DNA of 21,404 nt from Apostichopus leukothele (GCA_010014835.2 JAAAKB020000024.1:1976414-1997817); one strand, 5' to 3'. Numbered from the stretch's first letter, positions 12,701 through 19,065 are shown. Numbers and translations are program-made. Notes: generated by a model from the letters alone, not told the origin.

Positions 12701-15700
12701 GGGAGGCTAACTTCAAAACCGTGCTTTACCTACTGTTAGAGACCCTTACAGATATTGAGGTTTGTGTAGCTCTGTTGTCTATGAAGTGTTAGCAGGTGCT
12801 CAAGTACATCTATCATTGAGTCGTTAAACTTTGTTCAGATTGGTACATCAGTTTTTATTAACATATAATATTATTACAAATTGCAAGATATTTAGGGCTG
12901 ATCTTTCCCAGCAAACTGTAAGCATGGCTATCCTGTCAGGAGAAACTTAATTTACCTCTCAGTCTGATCTTGTCCTACTGTTGCTTGGTTTTGACTTATT
13001 CCCACAATGCCCTGTTTTAAGTAACATTAATGGTTCAGTTCTTCTTTAACCAACTAGTTTTAATTTGACAGTTCTAATATGTACTGACATAAAAGTTTGT
13101 TTTTACCAAACTACCAAAACTGCTCAAAGTTAGATTCCAGTTTTATCAGTTGATGCAGTCTATTGTCTTCATCTTGTTTCCAGTTGAACATTATTAACCA
13201 GTACTTAATGGCCCTTTTCAGTTTATATGATATTCTGCAGCTAGACATTTTTCCACAGTAGTAATAATCTCACTAAAAAATGCCAAAACAGAACCTTAGA
13301 GATTGTAAGCTTTGTGCATTATTTTAAATAATGTCAGTTAGTACCCTGAATCAGTGGCGAATATAAGAATCTCTTAGTATCAATCTCTTAATATAATAAC
13401 TGCACCAGCAATAATTTTACTTTACTATAAATAGCTTGTTTACTGACCCCTTCACATTGATAAAATGCTAGATACTAAATCGTCTCATATATCTCTCCTT
13501 CCATTTAGCCTTCAATACGTGCCCTTGCTTTAAGAGTTCTCCGAGAGATTTTAAGAAATCAACCAGAAAGATTCAAGGAATATGCAGAGTTAACCATCTT
13601 GAAAATCTTAGAGGCTCACAAAGATGTGGTTGATGTAAGTATCTGTACATTGAGATTAAAAGGGCCAGCTCGAATCAGTAAATGTTCAACAGGATAAAGT
13701 TAACGGAAAATGAATTATGTGTTATTTAAACTGAAACGTCATCAGGCTTGTCCAAAACATTTTCACCACTGACCATCAAAAGCATTCCAAAACATTCATG
13801 AGTGTTAAATTATACATGTATTTGTCTTATTCAGGGAAATTCCCTTGTAGGTGGCAGTTGGAACACTCTTTGGAGGTTTTGAGCATCAGTGACCATTATT
13901 GGACTTCCAGCATATTTGAGGTCAATACTGATGTCCATTAAAGCTATTAATATTTTAAATGTAACTCTGTAAATTTTCATTTTTTTTGACCAGGTTGCTC
14001 GTGCCGCTGAGGAGACGTCTATGGTGCTGGCCAACAATATCCCTCCAGAGCAATCAATTAAGGTCCTCTGTCCAATCATTCAGACTGCTGAGGTTCCAGT
14101 CAACCAGGCAGCCATTAAAATGCTAACCAAGGTAACAAAGAGAGGGGGAGCAGGGTACTTTGTGGTTTGACAGTGGTAGGCAAATGGTTGTCAGAAGATT
14201 CTGTTTTATTGAAAAGACGCAAAACGTTGGTCATGCATTATCTTGATTTCTCTGCAGAAACGTTTGATTTTGCAACAAAAGAGTTCTTAATGCTTTAATA
14301 TTCTAAGATAAAATGCTTTTGACAGTCACTTCAAAGAAACTGCTTGTGTCAACCAACATTTTAAGAGCATAGATTATTTGATCGGAACAAAGCTGTTGAG
14401 TTGTTTATACTCCTCCCTAGTAAGTACTTCTTAGTACAAGGCAAACTGTGAAAAACTCCATAACCAACATATTACTTTAACCTTCCACACACTTATAGCA
14501 ATGTTGGTCTCCACACCCAACATAACAAGAAGGGATGGTTCTTGTGTTGATGGGCCTGTGATTCATGCATGTTGACTCATTGAGAATGTGATGTTTATAT
14601 TGAGTATCTATGCAATGTTTATATCTTGTTACCATCCTGCAAATGTCAAAGTTACCATAAGTCTGTCATATTGTTCACAGGTGATTGAAGGTATGGCCTA
14701 CCCTGAAGTAAAGACTGTTCTCTCAGATATCGTTCCTGTCTTAGTCAAGGTAAAGACATATTTTAAGCTATTGTTCCTTTAGATATCTTCCCTGTGTTGG
14801 TCAAGTTAAAGACACATCTGAATTAGGAGTGGTCAGGCAGATCTCCTCCCTGTCTTGGACGAGTTAAAGACATATCTTAACCTGAAGTTAAGATTCTCTT
14901 AGATATCATCCCTGTCTTAGTTGAGTTAGAGACACACCTCTCTCAGATATCATCCCTGTCTTGGACAAGTTAAAGTCATATCTTAACCAGAAGTGAAGAT
15001 TGTTCTCTCAGATATGTTCCCTGTCATTTTCAAGGAGCCTGTAATATTTCCATGTACCATTTGCTGTCTTGTCAAATAAAGTAGCACACAGTGTATTGTG
15101 GGGGGTTGTGTTTAGGTATGTGCATTATTGTCACAACATATGATAAATACGTCAAGCATGTCTGTGGTATGGTGAATACTTAAAGATATCGTAAATATTC
15201 AATGTTGAAATATTTACCAATGTATGCCTTCTGATTGTTAAACATAAGGACTAATGAAAATCTAAAATAATCATAACAGCAAGAACTTCAAAAAGCTGCT
15301 AAGGAAAATAATATCCACTCAAGCCTATCGTTGACTCTTACAATCTGAAAACTCATGGGACACAAAACATGATTCCATGTATTAATTTCAAGATTAGAAA
15401 CTTAACACATAACATACAGTTTTTTCAATAGGAAAATGATGTTGTATTCAGTACAATTTGGTACTAAACTTATGTAAGTTATATAGGATACAATAATATT
15501 GTGAATTAATTACTTGTTACTCTGATTAATTTCTCTCCCTCTTTGTTTTTGTCTCAGGCATATGATAATACAGACAGTAGTGTCAGGAAAGCTAGTGTCT
15601 TCTCTCTGGTCGCGATCCACACCTGCGTTGGTGACGAGATCAAAGAATTCCTCGACGATCTCTCAGGAAGCAAGGTAACGAATAATTGTTCATTTATTGA

Positions 15701-16439
15701 CAATGGTTGTTATGAAAGGTTTTTGTGTTTTGAGAAGATGATTATAGGTGTTAATAATGATTTCCACAATTAGTTAGTCCTAAAAACTTGCTTGGAAATT
15801 TGGTATGATGGAGTAATGTTTTTAGTTTTGGATTAAAATTACCTGGATGAAAGTTACCTTAATGAAATGTGATAATAAAGTTGTTTTGGAATTTGCTTCA
15901 ATGCTGTTCATACCATGTCACCCATAAAAGGAAAGGAACAGGTACCATAAAACATATTCTAATACTTCTGTCTCTCAAATATGCAGAATGGATGATAAAA
16001 TTAGAACGAGATTAGACTGCAAGTGACTTTGTTAATTAGGAGTAACCGCATAAATTGCTAATGTACATTAATGATGTGTATCTCACTGCGCTGGATACTT
16101 GAAGCAACAAACTATCCTTGTTTCTCGTGATTTAAAGAGCTCCTAGGTGGGAGTTATCTCATCTACCGTGATATATAAATCATGTCGAGGCAAGGATAAG
16201 TCAAATAAGAAATGGTTGTGGTAGTAACATAGAAAGCTTAAATATGTCTGAAGTATATGCTCTTCTAACAAGTTAATCATTATTGGGAAGACTTTGATTA
16301 CCGTATAGTCATCTGGTATCTTTCACTTTAGATGAAGTTACTGAATTTGTACATCAAGAGAGCCCAATCAGAGAAGCTCTCTCAGGGATCCAGTCCGTCT
16401 CCCAGCTCACCAACGTCACTGTCAACCGGTAGCAGATGA
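547..16439 (+). CDS. CLASP: CLASP (CLIP-associating protein), 3' half of the gene, 14 exons
   Basis: Proposed join: 547-710, 1163-1241, 1781-1924, 2601-2687, 6069-6125, 8347-8667, 11381-11450, 11894-11954, 12633-12759, 13509-13634, 13994-14131, 14681-14749, 15558-15674, 16332-16439. All junctions are GT-AG and the phases agree. CLASPs bind tubulin and the microtubule lattice through TOG (HEAT-repeat) domains. They promote rescue, suppress catastrophe, and act at plus ends, the cell cortex, Golgi and kinetochores. The fragment covers, in order: the C-terminal part of TOG3 (residues 1-177 of the fragment), a Ser/Pro-rich linker (178-284), the C-terminal CLIP-interacting/TOG4-like domain (about 285-530) and a Ser/Pro tail. 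It matches human CLASP1/2, as I recall those proteins, almost without gaps through both helical domains. The 5' part is outside the window. Invertebrates usually have one CLASP gene, so I do not assign CLASP1 or CLASP2. Identity is very secure; the end of exon 6 is the least certain junction. Confidence 0.94.
711..1162 (+). other. CLASP intron 1
   Basis: GT-AG intron of 452 bp. It holds a three-copy 34-35-bp tandem repeat (933-1036) and a TTC-rich tract (1139-1157) that supplies the polypyrimidine tract for the acceptor at 1161-1162. Confidence 0.9.
933..1036 (+). repeat. Three-copy 34-35-bp tandem repeat
   Basis: Copies start at 933, 967 and 1002, each opening with GTCTGTCT followed by a TGNAATGCAA core. 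The first and third also share AGAGGGC; the middle copy has a G run instead. The copies are diverged but plainly related. No coding role is seen. Confidence 0.8.
1163..1241 (+). CDS. CLASP: CLASP exon 2
   Basis: One base completes the split Arg codon, then 26 codons read EHFQYESQFRILMKYIVDQT followed by QTPNSK. The human counterpart includes FNILMRFTVDQTQTPSLK, an invariant stretch of TOG3. Acceptor TTTTTCACAG (1153-1162); donor AAG|GTAAAC at 1242. It ends in phase 0. Confidence 0.95.
1242..1780 (+). other. CLASP intron 2
   Basis: GT-AG intron of 539 bp, AT-rich. It ends in TCTTATGCAG. I see no repeat, RNA gene or further exon in it. Confidence 0.9.
1781..1924 (+). CDS. CLASP: CLASP exon 3
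   Basis: 48 codons, phase 0 at both ends. VKIAMLRYLETLSDVMEPSG is followed by a block containing NSSETRLAVSRIISWI and ending in SMDVRR. Human CLASP has VKVAILKYIETL and NSSETRLAVSRVITW, followed by SSDVRK. This is among the most conserved parts of TOG3. The donor is CGG|GTAAGG at 1925, so the downstream Pro/Thr-rich open frame is intron. Confidence 0.96.
1925..2600 (+). other. CLASP intron 3
   Basis: GT-AG intron of 676 bp. It starts with a C/A-rich low-complexity tract (about 1936-1972) and carries a G-rich tract with a 20-bp tandem duplication near 2135-2192. The acceptor is CTTTTCACAG at 2591-2600. Confidence 0.9.
2135..2192 (+). repeat. G-rich tract with 20-bp tandem duplication
   Basis: Two 20-bp units (2151-2170 and 2171-2190) share ACAGATGATGAGGG and differ at about 2 of 20 positions. 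They follow G runs at 2137-2153. The G runs could support a quadruplex in the pre-mRNA, but one loop would be about 12 nt long, so this is weak. Confidence 0.7.
2601..2687 (+). CDS. CLASP: CLASP exon 4
   Basis: 29 codons, phase 0 at both ends. SSSSVLVALFELNTSEFSAM leads to LAFFPRSYQ. Human CLASP reads AAQSVLISLFELNTPEFTMLLG and ends ALPKTFQ at the same point, giving a gap-free match. The donor is CAG|GTATGA at 2688. Confidence 0.95.
2835..3135. mobile_element. Possible decayed MITE with GGATTATC inverted ends
   Basis: CCGGATTATCGG at about 2853 and CTGATAATCCAG at about 3098 form an imperfect 12-bp inverted pair about 240 bp apart. GGATTATC cores flanked by ACCG-like sequence occur in ends of some pogo/Tigger-type elements (recalled, not checked). 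No target-site duplication was found. The open frames on the minus strand here (2650-3078, 2966-3151) show no recognisable domain. Confidence 0.3.
5397..5580 (+). repeat. Two-copy tandem duplication (82 and 102 bp)
   Basis: Copy 1 is 5397-5478 and copy 2 is 5479-5580. Both open with ATGAGTTT, share CTTAGAACC, CTAAGGGAA, CCTTGAAATG and AACCTGCAAAAA, and end with GATTTCA. Copy 2 has an extra internal CTAAGGGAA duplication and a longer A tract. The minus-strand frame through it is a by-product. Confidence 0.85.
6069..6125 (+). CDS. CLASP: CLASP exon 5 (end of TOG3)
   Basis: 19 codons, phase 0 at both ends: DTATKLLQNHLQKASNHSE. Human CLASP has DGATKLLHNHL here, the last TOG3 helix, so this short exon is real despite the large introns on both sides. 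Acceptor TGCTCCTATAG (6058-6068). The donor GAG|GTATTC is weak. It could be skipped without a frame change, but that would remove a structural helix. Confidence 0.92.
6126..8346 (+). other. CLASP intron 5
   Basis: GT-AG intron of 2221 bp. It holds a CA-rich tract (about 7208-7221), a nine-G run (7242-7250) and a twelve-C run (7626-7637). Open frames at 6376-6600 (minus), 6522-6773 and 7651-7848 resemble no known protein. Vertebrate CLASPs carry alternative exons in this region, but none is recognisable here. Confidence 0.85.
8347..8667 (+). CDS. CLASP: CLASP exon 6, Ser/Pro-rich linker (3' end uncertain)
   Basis: The acceptor CCAATAG puts the exon in phase 0, opening LTANDVRQKASSPRS. A basic Ser-Pro cluster (RSPRSHTSPRP), the kind of sequence CDK and GSK3 phosphorylate, is followed by DSDEIMKSLRQTTAEIQSF and SRDDLDKL. 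These match human NSEEIYSSLRGVTEAI and SQEDLNEP. The exon end is ambiguous. CAG|GTATCT at 8602 and AAG|GTGATG at 8668 both leave phase 0, as does CAT|GTTAGT at 8836, and the frame stays open to a stop at 8896-8898. I use 8667 because DSGLNTSMPDIRVDSPEGK looks coding. GC content is clearly higher than in the flanking introns. Confidence 0.85.
8668..8898 (+). CDS. CLASP: Possible in-frame extension of exon 6 giving an alternative C-terminus
   Basis: Directly after the 8667 donor the same frame stays open for 76 more codons, then stops with TAA at 8896-8898. The peptide is rich in Ser and Pro (FGSPNGSVLPFSSPPPVSEP, then more SP pairs and a TTTT run). The repeated Ser codons use TCT, TCC, TCA and TCG, as expected for translated sequence rather than a simple repeat. 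If exon 6 is not spliced here, the protein would end before the CLIP-interacting domain. An ATTAAA lies at about 8961 and an AATAAA at about 9375. Transcript data would decide. Confidence 0.45.
   Translation: MMEYMEFGSPNGSVLPFSSPPPVSEPPLSPVFCSPSSSSSPLLHDAQSSSPLSELHVSNIHCDSNTTTTSVVIASP
8962..8994. repeat. Perfect 15-bp inverted repeat, 3-nt loop
   Basis: TTAAATACATAGTAG (8962-8976), loop CAT, then the exact reverse complement (8980-8994). It lies 64 nt after the TAA that ends the open frame of exon 6. In RNA it would be a stable AU-rich hairpin. It may be a 3'-UTR element of a short transcript, a young palindrome or a tiny MITE relic. Confidence 0.85.
9082..9310 (+). repeat. Compound G/A-rich tandem repeat
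   Basis: Higher-order units start at 9082, 9191 and 9275, each opening GAATATNTAGGGAG. The first two run through GGTAGG and AGAATGAGGTA sub-repeats and end with GAACAGGATGAGGT. The third is cut short at about 9310. The 103-codon minus-strand frame over it is a low-complexity artefact. Confidence 0.85.
9831..9848 (+). repeat. Homopolymer run of 18 C
   Basis: An unbroken 18-C run in intron 6. It supplies the glycine run in a 156-codon minus-strand open frame (9480-9950), which I do not annotate as a gene. The run length may vary or be misread. Confidence 0.9.
10495..10512 (+). other. G-quadruplex motif in intron 6
   Basis: Four G tracts (3, 4, 3, 3) with loops TA, A and AT on the transcribed-sense strand. 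It is followed by a G-rich imperfect duplication sharing GATGCTGGG and CAGGAAGGGG (about 10508-10583), with a TG run in the second copy. Confidence 0.65.
11381..11450 (+). CDS. CLASP: CLASP exon 7
   Basis: 70 nt, phase 0 in and one base over: SLSEGITKLKLDGGPFEDEQ then FHE. Human CLASP has an acidic segment ending LKEAMFDDDADQF here, so similarity is loose. The exon is supported mainly by strong splice sites (TTTACCACAG; AGG|GTAAAT), by the phase that exon 8 needs, and by the acidic patch just before the conserved helices. Confidence 0.85.
11451..11893 (+). other. CLASP intron 7
   Basis: GT-AG intron of 443 bp. The acceptor is CCCCTCTTATAG. No repeats or other features were noticed. Confidence 0.9.
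11894..11954 (+). CDS. CLASP: CLASP exon 8 (start of the C-terminal helical domain)
   Basis: 61 nt. Two bases complete Gly, then DDDPVQFQPLLTVLSNHSS follows, with a Lys codon split to the next exon. Human CLASP has LVAELLKELSNHNERVEERK, so LSNH and the spacing to EERK agree exactly. The donor AAA|GTAAGT is near-consensus. Confidence 0.93.
11955..12632 (+). other. CLASP intron 8
   Basis: GT-AG intron of 678 bp. It contains a MITE-like insertion (12006-12168) and a CA-rich tract (about 12436-12472). The acceptor is TTTTTCTTTTCAG. Confidence 0.9.
12006..12168. mobile_element. MITE-like element, 163 bp, short TIRs and likely 6-bp target duplication
   Basis: The left end CAGGCATGAGC (12006-12016) and right end GCTCATCCCTG (12158-12168) are inverted repeats with one mismatch in 11. 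AAAATA directly flanks both sides (12000-12005 and 12169-12174), fitting a target-site duplication, though AT-rich matches are cheap. An 18-bp perfect palindrome holding GCGAATTCGC lies at 12020-12037. There is no coding capacity. Ends beginning CAGG suggest a hAT-like parent, but hAT elements normally make 8-bp duplications, so the family is open. Confidence 0.6.
12633..12759 (+). CDS. CLASP: CLASP exon 9
   Basis: One base completes Lys, then 42 codons: FEERKTAMATLMRLS and onward to NFKTVLYLLLETLTDIE. Human CLASP has VEERKIALYELMKLT and HFKTILLLLLETLGDKE in the same register. These are the first HEAT helices of the C-terminal CLIP-interacting domain. The donor GAG|GTTTGT at 12760 is poor. 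Read-through would add ten residues and stop near 12792. Confidence 0.94.
12760..13508 (+). other. CLASP intron 9
   Basis: GT-AG intron of 749 bp, AT-rich, with a weak GTTTGT donor. No repeats or RNA genes were recognised. The acceptor is CTTCCATTTAG. Confidence 0.9.
13509..13634 (+). CDS. CLASP: CLASP exon 10
   Basis: 42 codons, phase 0 at both ends: PSIRALALRVLREILRNQPE, then RFKEYAELTILKILEAHKD and VVD. Human CLASP has SIRALALRVLREILRNQPAR and FKNYAELTIMKTLEAHKD. This is one of the best matches in the window. The donor is GAT|GTAAGT. Confidence 0.97.
13635..13993 (+). other. CLASP intron 10
   Basis: GT-AG intron of 359 bp, the shortest in the window. The acceptor lies after a T run (13979-13987) and reads GACCAG. 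Nothing else was noticed. Confidence 0.9.
13994..14131 (+). CDS. CLASP: CLASP exon 11
   Basis: 46 codons, phase 0 at both ends: VARAAEETSMVLANNIPPEQ, then SIKVLCPIIQTAEVPVNQAA and IKMLTK. Human CLASP has VRAAEEAASTLASSIHPEQ and CIKVLCPIIQTADYPINLAA before IKMQTK. It forms the middle HEAT helices of the CLIP-interacting domain. The donor is AAG|GTAACA. Confidence 0.97.
14132..14680 (+). other. CLASP intron 11
   Basis: GT-AG intron of 549 bp. The acceptor is TTGTTCACAG. The 64-codon open frame from 14588 is exon 12 read with flanking intron. Confidence 0.9.
14681..14749 (+). CDS. CLASP: CLASP exon 12
   Basis: 23 codons, phase 0 at both ends: VIEGMAYPEVKTVLSDIVPV then LVK. Human CLASP has VVERIAKESLLQLLVDIIPGLLQ. 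The donor is AAG|GTAAAG at 14750. The last 49 nt of this exon plus the first 17 or so of the intron have been copied several times into the intron downstream. Confidence 0.93.
14750..15557 (+). other. CLASP intron 12
   Basis: GT-AG intron of 808 bp. Its first 290 bp are mostly an array of decayed copies of the exon 12/intron 12 junction. The rest is AT-rich with no features seen. The acceptor is TTTTTGTCTCAG. Confidence 0.9.
14765..15035 (+). repeat. Array of about five decayed copies of the exon 12/intron 12 junction
   Basis: Copies lie at about 14765-14820, 14823-14880, 14881-14938, 14939-14985 and 14986-15035. They share a pattern of CCTGAAGT-AAGA, TTCTCTNAGATAT, CCCTGTCTTGG, AAGTTAAAGACATATCTTAA with varying 5' truncation. 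The parent is exon 12 from about 14701 through the donor into the intron (CTGAAGTAAAGACTG, TCTCAGATATCG, TAAAGACATATTTTAA). Most copies read AGTTA where the true donor has GGTAA, so the splice site is lost. No copy has a clear acceptor, so I do not call them exons. Confidence 0.85.
15558..15674 (+). CDS. CLASP: CLASP exon 13
   Basis: 39 codons, phase 0 at both ends: AYDNTDSSVRKASVFSLVAI, then HTCVGDEIKEFLDDLSGSK. Human CLASP has GYDNTESSVRKASVFCLVAI and VIGEDLKPHLAQLTGSK. It forms the last HEAT repeats of the CLIP-interacting domain. GC-richer than its flanks. The donor is AAG|GTAACG. Confidence 0.97.
15675..16331 (+). other. CLASP intron 13
   Basis: GT-AG intron of 657 bp, AT-rich. The acceptor is TCTTTCACTTTAG. 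No repeat or RNA gene was recognised. The open frame continuing to 15773 is intron read-through. Confidence 0.9.
16332..16439 (+). CDS. CLASP: CLASP exon 14, C-terminus and stop
   Basis: 35 codons then TGA (16437-16439): MKLLNLYIKRAQ followed by SEKLSQGSSPSPSSPTSLST and GSR. MKLLNLYIKRAQ is identical to the C-terminal signature of human CLASP1/2. The Ser/Pro tail is short and variable, as in the family. The Met is internal, not a start. The next in-frame stop after the TGA is TAG at 16497-16499. Confidence 0.97.
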   Translation: MKLLNLYIKRAQSEKLSQGSSPSPSSPTSLSTGSR

Positions 16440-16518
16440 GGAGAAGGAGGAAACATCAGCACAAATTTTACTCCGCTTTACAAGTTTCTCGTTCTTTAGT
16501 CTTTTTACTGGTGTCAAA

Positions 16519-16761
16519 TTTTACACAGTGAATGGGGAGTGCTAGTTACACTGAGCTGGTTTAGCAGATTCTGGAAGGGTCAGGGGTCTTGCATAGCTGT
16601 TTTACACAGTGAATGGGAAGTGCTAGTTACACTGAGCTGGTTTAGCAGATTCCTGAAGGGTCAGGGATCTTGCATAGCTGTTTTACACAGTGAATGGGAA
16701 GTGCTAGTTACACTGAGCTGGTTTAGCAGATTCTGGAATGGTCAGGGATCTTGTATAGCTG
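16519..16761 (+). repeat. 81-bp tandem repeat, three copies, in the 3' UTR
   Basis: Copies at 16519-16599, 16600-16680 and 16681-16761, each starting TTTTACACAGTGAATGGG and ending ATAGCTG. They differ at only a few positions, so the array is recent. Since 81 is divisible by three, one frame (from 16539) repeats LVTLSWFSRF with a 27-residue period. It has no upstream coding link and is probably not translated. Confidence 0.95.
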
Positions 16762-16920
16762 TTTGGATTGTGTGCAAGGAGCTTGCATGAAGACAGAAAG
16801 GGTGTTACAGGACAGCCAAAGAACGTTGATACGATACAGAAGGGGACCTTGCAATGCTATTTGGATTGTGTATGGAGCTGGTATACTAACAGAGAGATTA
16901 TTGTAGGACAGGCATAGCTC
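16755..16920 (+). repeat. Decayed two-copy duplication after the 81-bp array
   Basis: The segment from about 16755 (TAGCTGTTTGGATTGTGTG) recurs from about 16852 (ATGCTATTTGGATTGTGTA). Both continue through GGAGCT, an ACAGA-G stretch and AGGACAG. The spacing is about 97 bp. Confidence 0.65.
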
Positions 16921-17302
16921 ACTGATGTACCTATAAGATATACATAAATTGTTATAAATAATGTCTGTGGGTTCTGATGTCGTGTTAACAACCTGCATGT
17001 GTGTTTGTGTCTTGATAGCCTGGCCAAGAACCCAGAATTAAAATATATTTGTTTGTAACTAGTATCATTGAATACAACACAATCAAGGTACTCTGACTAT
17101 TTAGTTTGCATAAAGTACAGTTTAGTAGTGAGGAATAATACTACATCAGGAGAAAGAGAGGTCAATAATTCAACATGTACACTATGATTTCTGAGACATT
17201 CTCATACCAGTAAAAGTACCATAACTGGCCAGCTTTAAGTGTCGGTCTCCATATGAAGCTGTCTAAACACAGATATGCTGCTCCTCAAATGTATTTATCG
17301 AA

Positions 17303-17442
17303 CCATATGCAGTAGATAACATTTCTATGCAGATATTGTTCACAGCTAAACCCCTTAGCTGTTTGGTAAAAGCCACATGCAGTAGTTAACATTTCTATAC
17401 AGATAATGTTCACATCTACACCACTAAGCTGTATGGTAAACT
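17303..17442 (+). repeat. 70-bp tandem duplication, two copies
   Basis: Copies at 17303-17372 and 17373-17442 share CATGCAGTAG (one base different in copy 1), TAACATTTCTAT, TGTTCACA and TAGCTGT-TGGTAAA-like blocks with scattered differences. It lies in the 3' UTR. The minus-strand frame crossing it (17285-17491) is incidental. Confidence 0.85.
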
Positions 17443-18532
17443 GTTCAGTGTAAACAAAGTTCTTTCGAGGTGTTTTTTGCCAGGAATTCATGAGTAGTAA
17501 GTGTAATAGCAGACTAACTTCTAAACATCTTTTATAAGTCTAAAGTCTTTAGTAATCCTGTGGCTTTATCCAGTAGTTTTAGCTCATCGGTGTCACTGTT
17601 CATCATAACATTTCCACTCTCTGCTGGAGAGTTGGACGGCTTTCTACGTAGAAATTTTAACAATGTCTCTACTTGACTATTCTTGTATTTTCTCTCTCAT
17701 GCATTTTAATATTTATCTAAATCTTTCGGAAACTTGCCTTAACATTTTTTACGCATAATTTTGGGGACTTACTTTCAACTGGGTTGGGATGATTTGGTAG
17801 GAGTGTGTGCGTACTTTGTGCCTGTTTTAGTGATGATGCATAAGACCATTTCAAAATTTTTACTTGCTCATTAACATATTGCAGTCGACATATATCTGAT
17901 AGCCTAAAATTTACTTGTCCTAAAGTGTGGATTATTGGAAGCATGCTTCATAGATGTGATAACAAACTTTACAGTGATAATTTCAATTTCAGTGTCACTC
18001 AGTCAATTATCCACATCCCATCTAGCAATTATCCATAGAAAATATTCTTGTTTGTCAAGGATATATGGGAAGAAAATGATTTTTTTTATTTTTATGAAAA
18101 TGCATTATCTTTTTCATTTATCCTTACAAAAAATCCCAATTGCAATACTAAAGTGTGTTATCCATCATATTCATGAATATTCATTTATTAGTTGAGTGTT
18201 TACTTTTAACATACAAAACATTTTAAGAGTTGTTGGTATGTTTTGCATCTCCTATAATCTTAATTCCTTTGAAAGATAAGGCTGAAATTCATCATAATTC
18301 AGACTTTAAACCATTTACAAATACCAGTACTAAGAACACTTGTGTGGTCCACAGTCACAGCACTGTACAATATCTCGACATGAATACTGACAGAAAATAC
18401 AAGTCTTAGCTATACCGATGAGGATACAAACTTATTCATGTGTGAGATTAAATGTGATTTACTCTTTCCATATCCATGTAGCAATTTTCTGATAATGTCA
18501 CCTTTTAATAGTTGAGATGTACCTAACCACCA

Positions 18533-18538
18533 AATAAA
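18533..18538 (+). promoter_or_regulatory. Possible internal polyadenylation signal AATAAA
   Basis: A canonical hexamer about 2.1 kb after the CLASP stop. Use would give a shorter 3' UTR lacking the G-quadruplex and Pumilio sites. No supporting transcript evidence. Confidence 0.3.
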
Positions 18539-19040
18539 CTAGAAACCAACCATCGTTCAGGCATACATGTCTGTAAATGTGTGAGGGATAATATCTAATA
18601 TCCTTTTAATGAGGAAATGAAAAATCAATTTCTGTGGTTTATACGACTGTTTTCTATATTAAGATGTAACCTTGTGTTAACCACCTCCGTATATAGCTAT
18701 GTATTCTAACCTGCTGATGTTGTTTCATCAACAGATACAACAATGTGCTTCAGTCATCTTGCCATATGTAAGATAACTGGATTGAACCAGTTTTAGTGTC
18801 CTTTTCAATTAATTGTAATGTACACCATATATTTTGCTACTGTATAACTTGAGAGTAAATACTATCTAAAAGCATTTCCTCCAAATTTTGAGACTGATTC
18901 TGAGATGATTGTTGGAAAGTAGAGAATGCATCCTTCTTATTTACCTGTGCCCTTTCATACAGTGAGGTTATTAAACACATCATAGATAGGTAACAGTGCT
19001 TTTAACATTTATTTGACCTTGGTCAAAGTTTTGGAAATAA

Positions 19041-19065
19041 GGGGGCGGGGGTGGGAGGGGGGGGG
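19041..19065 (+). promoter_or_regulatory. Strong G-quadruplex motif in the 3' UTR
   Basis: Four G tracts of 5, 5, 3 and 9, separated by single-base loops C, T and A, on the sense strand. Very short loops and long tracts predict a stable RNA quadruplex that could affect translation, localisation or polyadenylation. The role is inferred. Confidence 0.7.

Noticed and set aside
14881-14938. The best exon 12 copy as a working alternative exon
   Set aside because: It lacks an acceptor with a pyrimidine tract upstream, and the donor position reads AGTTA.
16440-16499. Stop-codon read-through of the CLASP TGA
   Set aside because: The TGA is followed by GG, not the CTA context known to favour read-through. 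The frame closes at 16497-16499 and conservation ends at the normal C-terminus.
16519-16761. CRISPR-like array
   Set aside because: The three units are head-to-tail with no distinct spacers, in an animal 3' UTR.
16539-16790. Repeat peptide LVTLSWFSRF as a real protein
   Set aside because: It arises because the 81-bp unit is divisible by three. It lies in the 3' UTR and is separated from the CDS by two in-frame stops.
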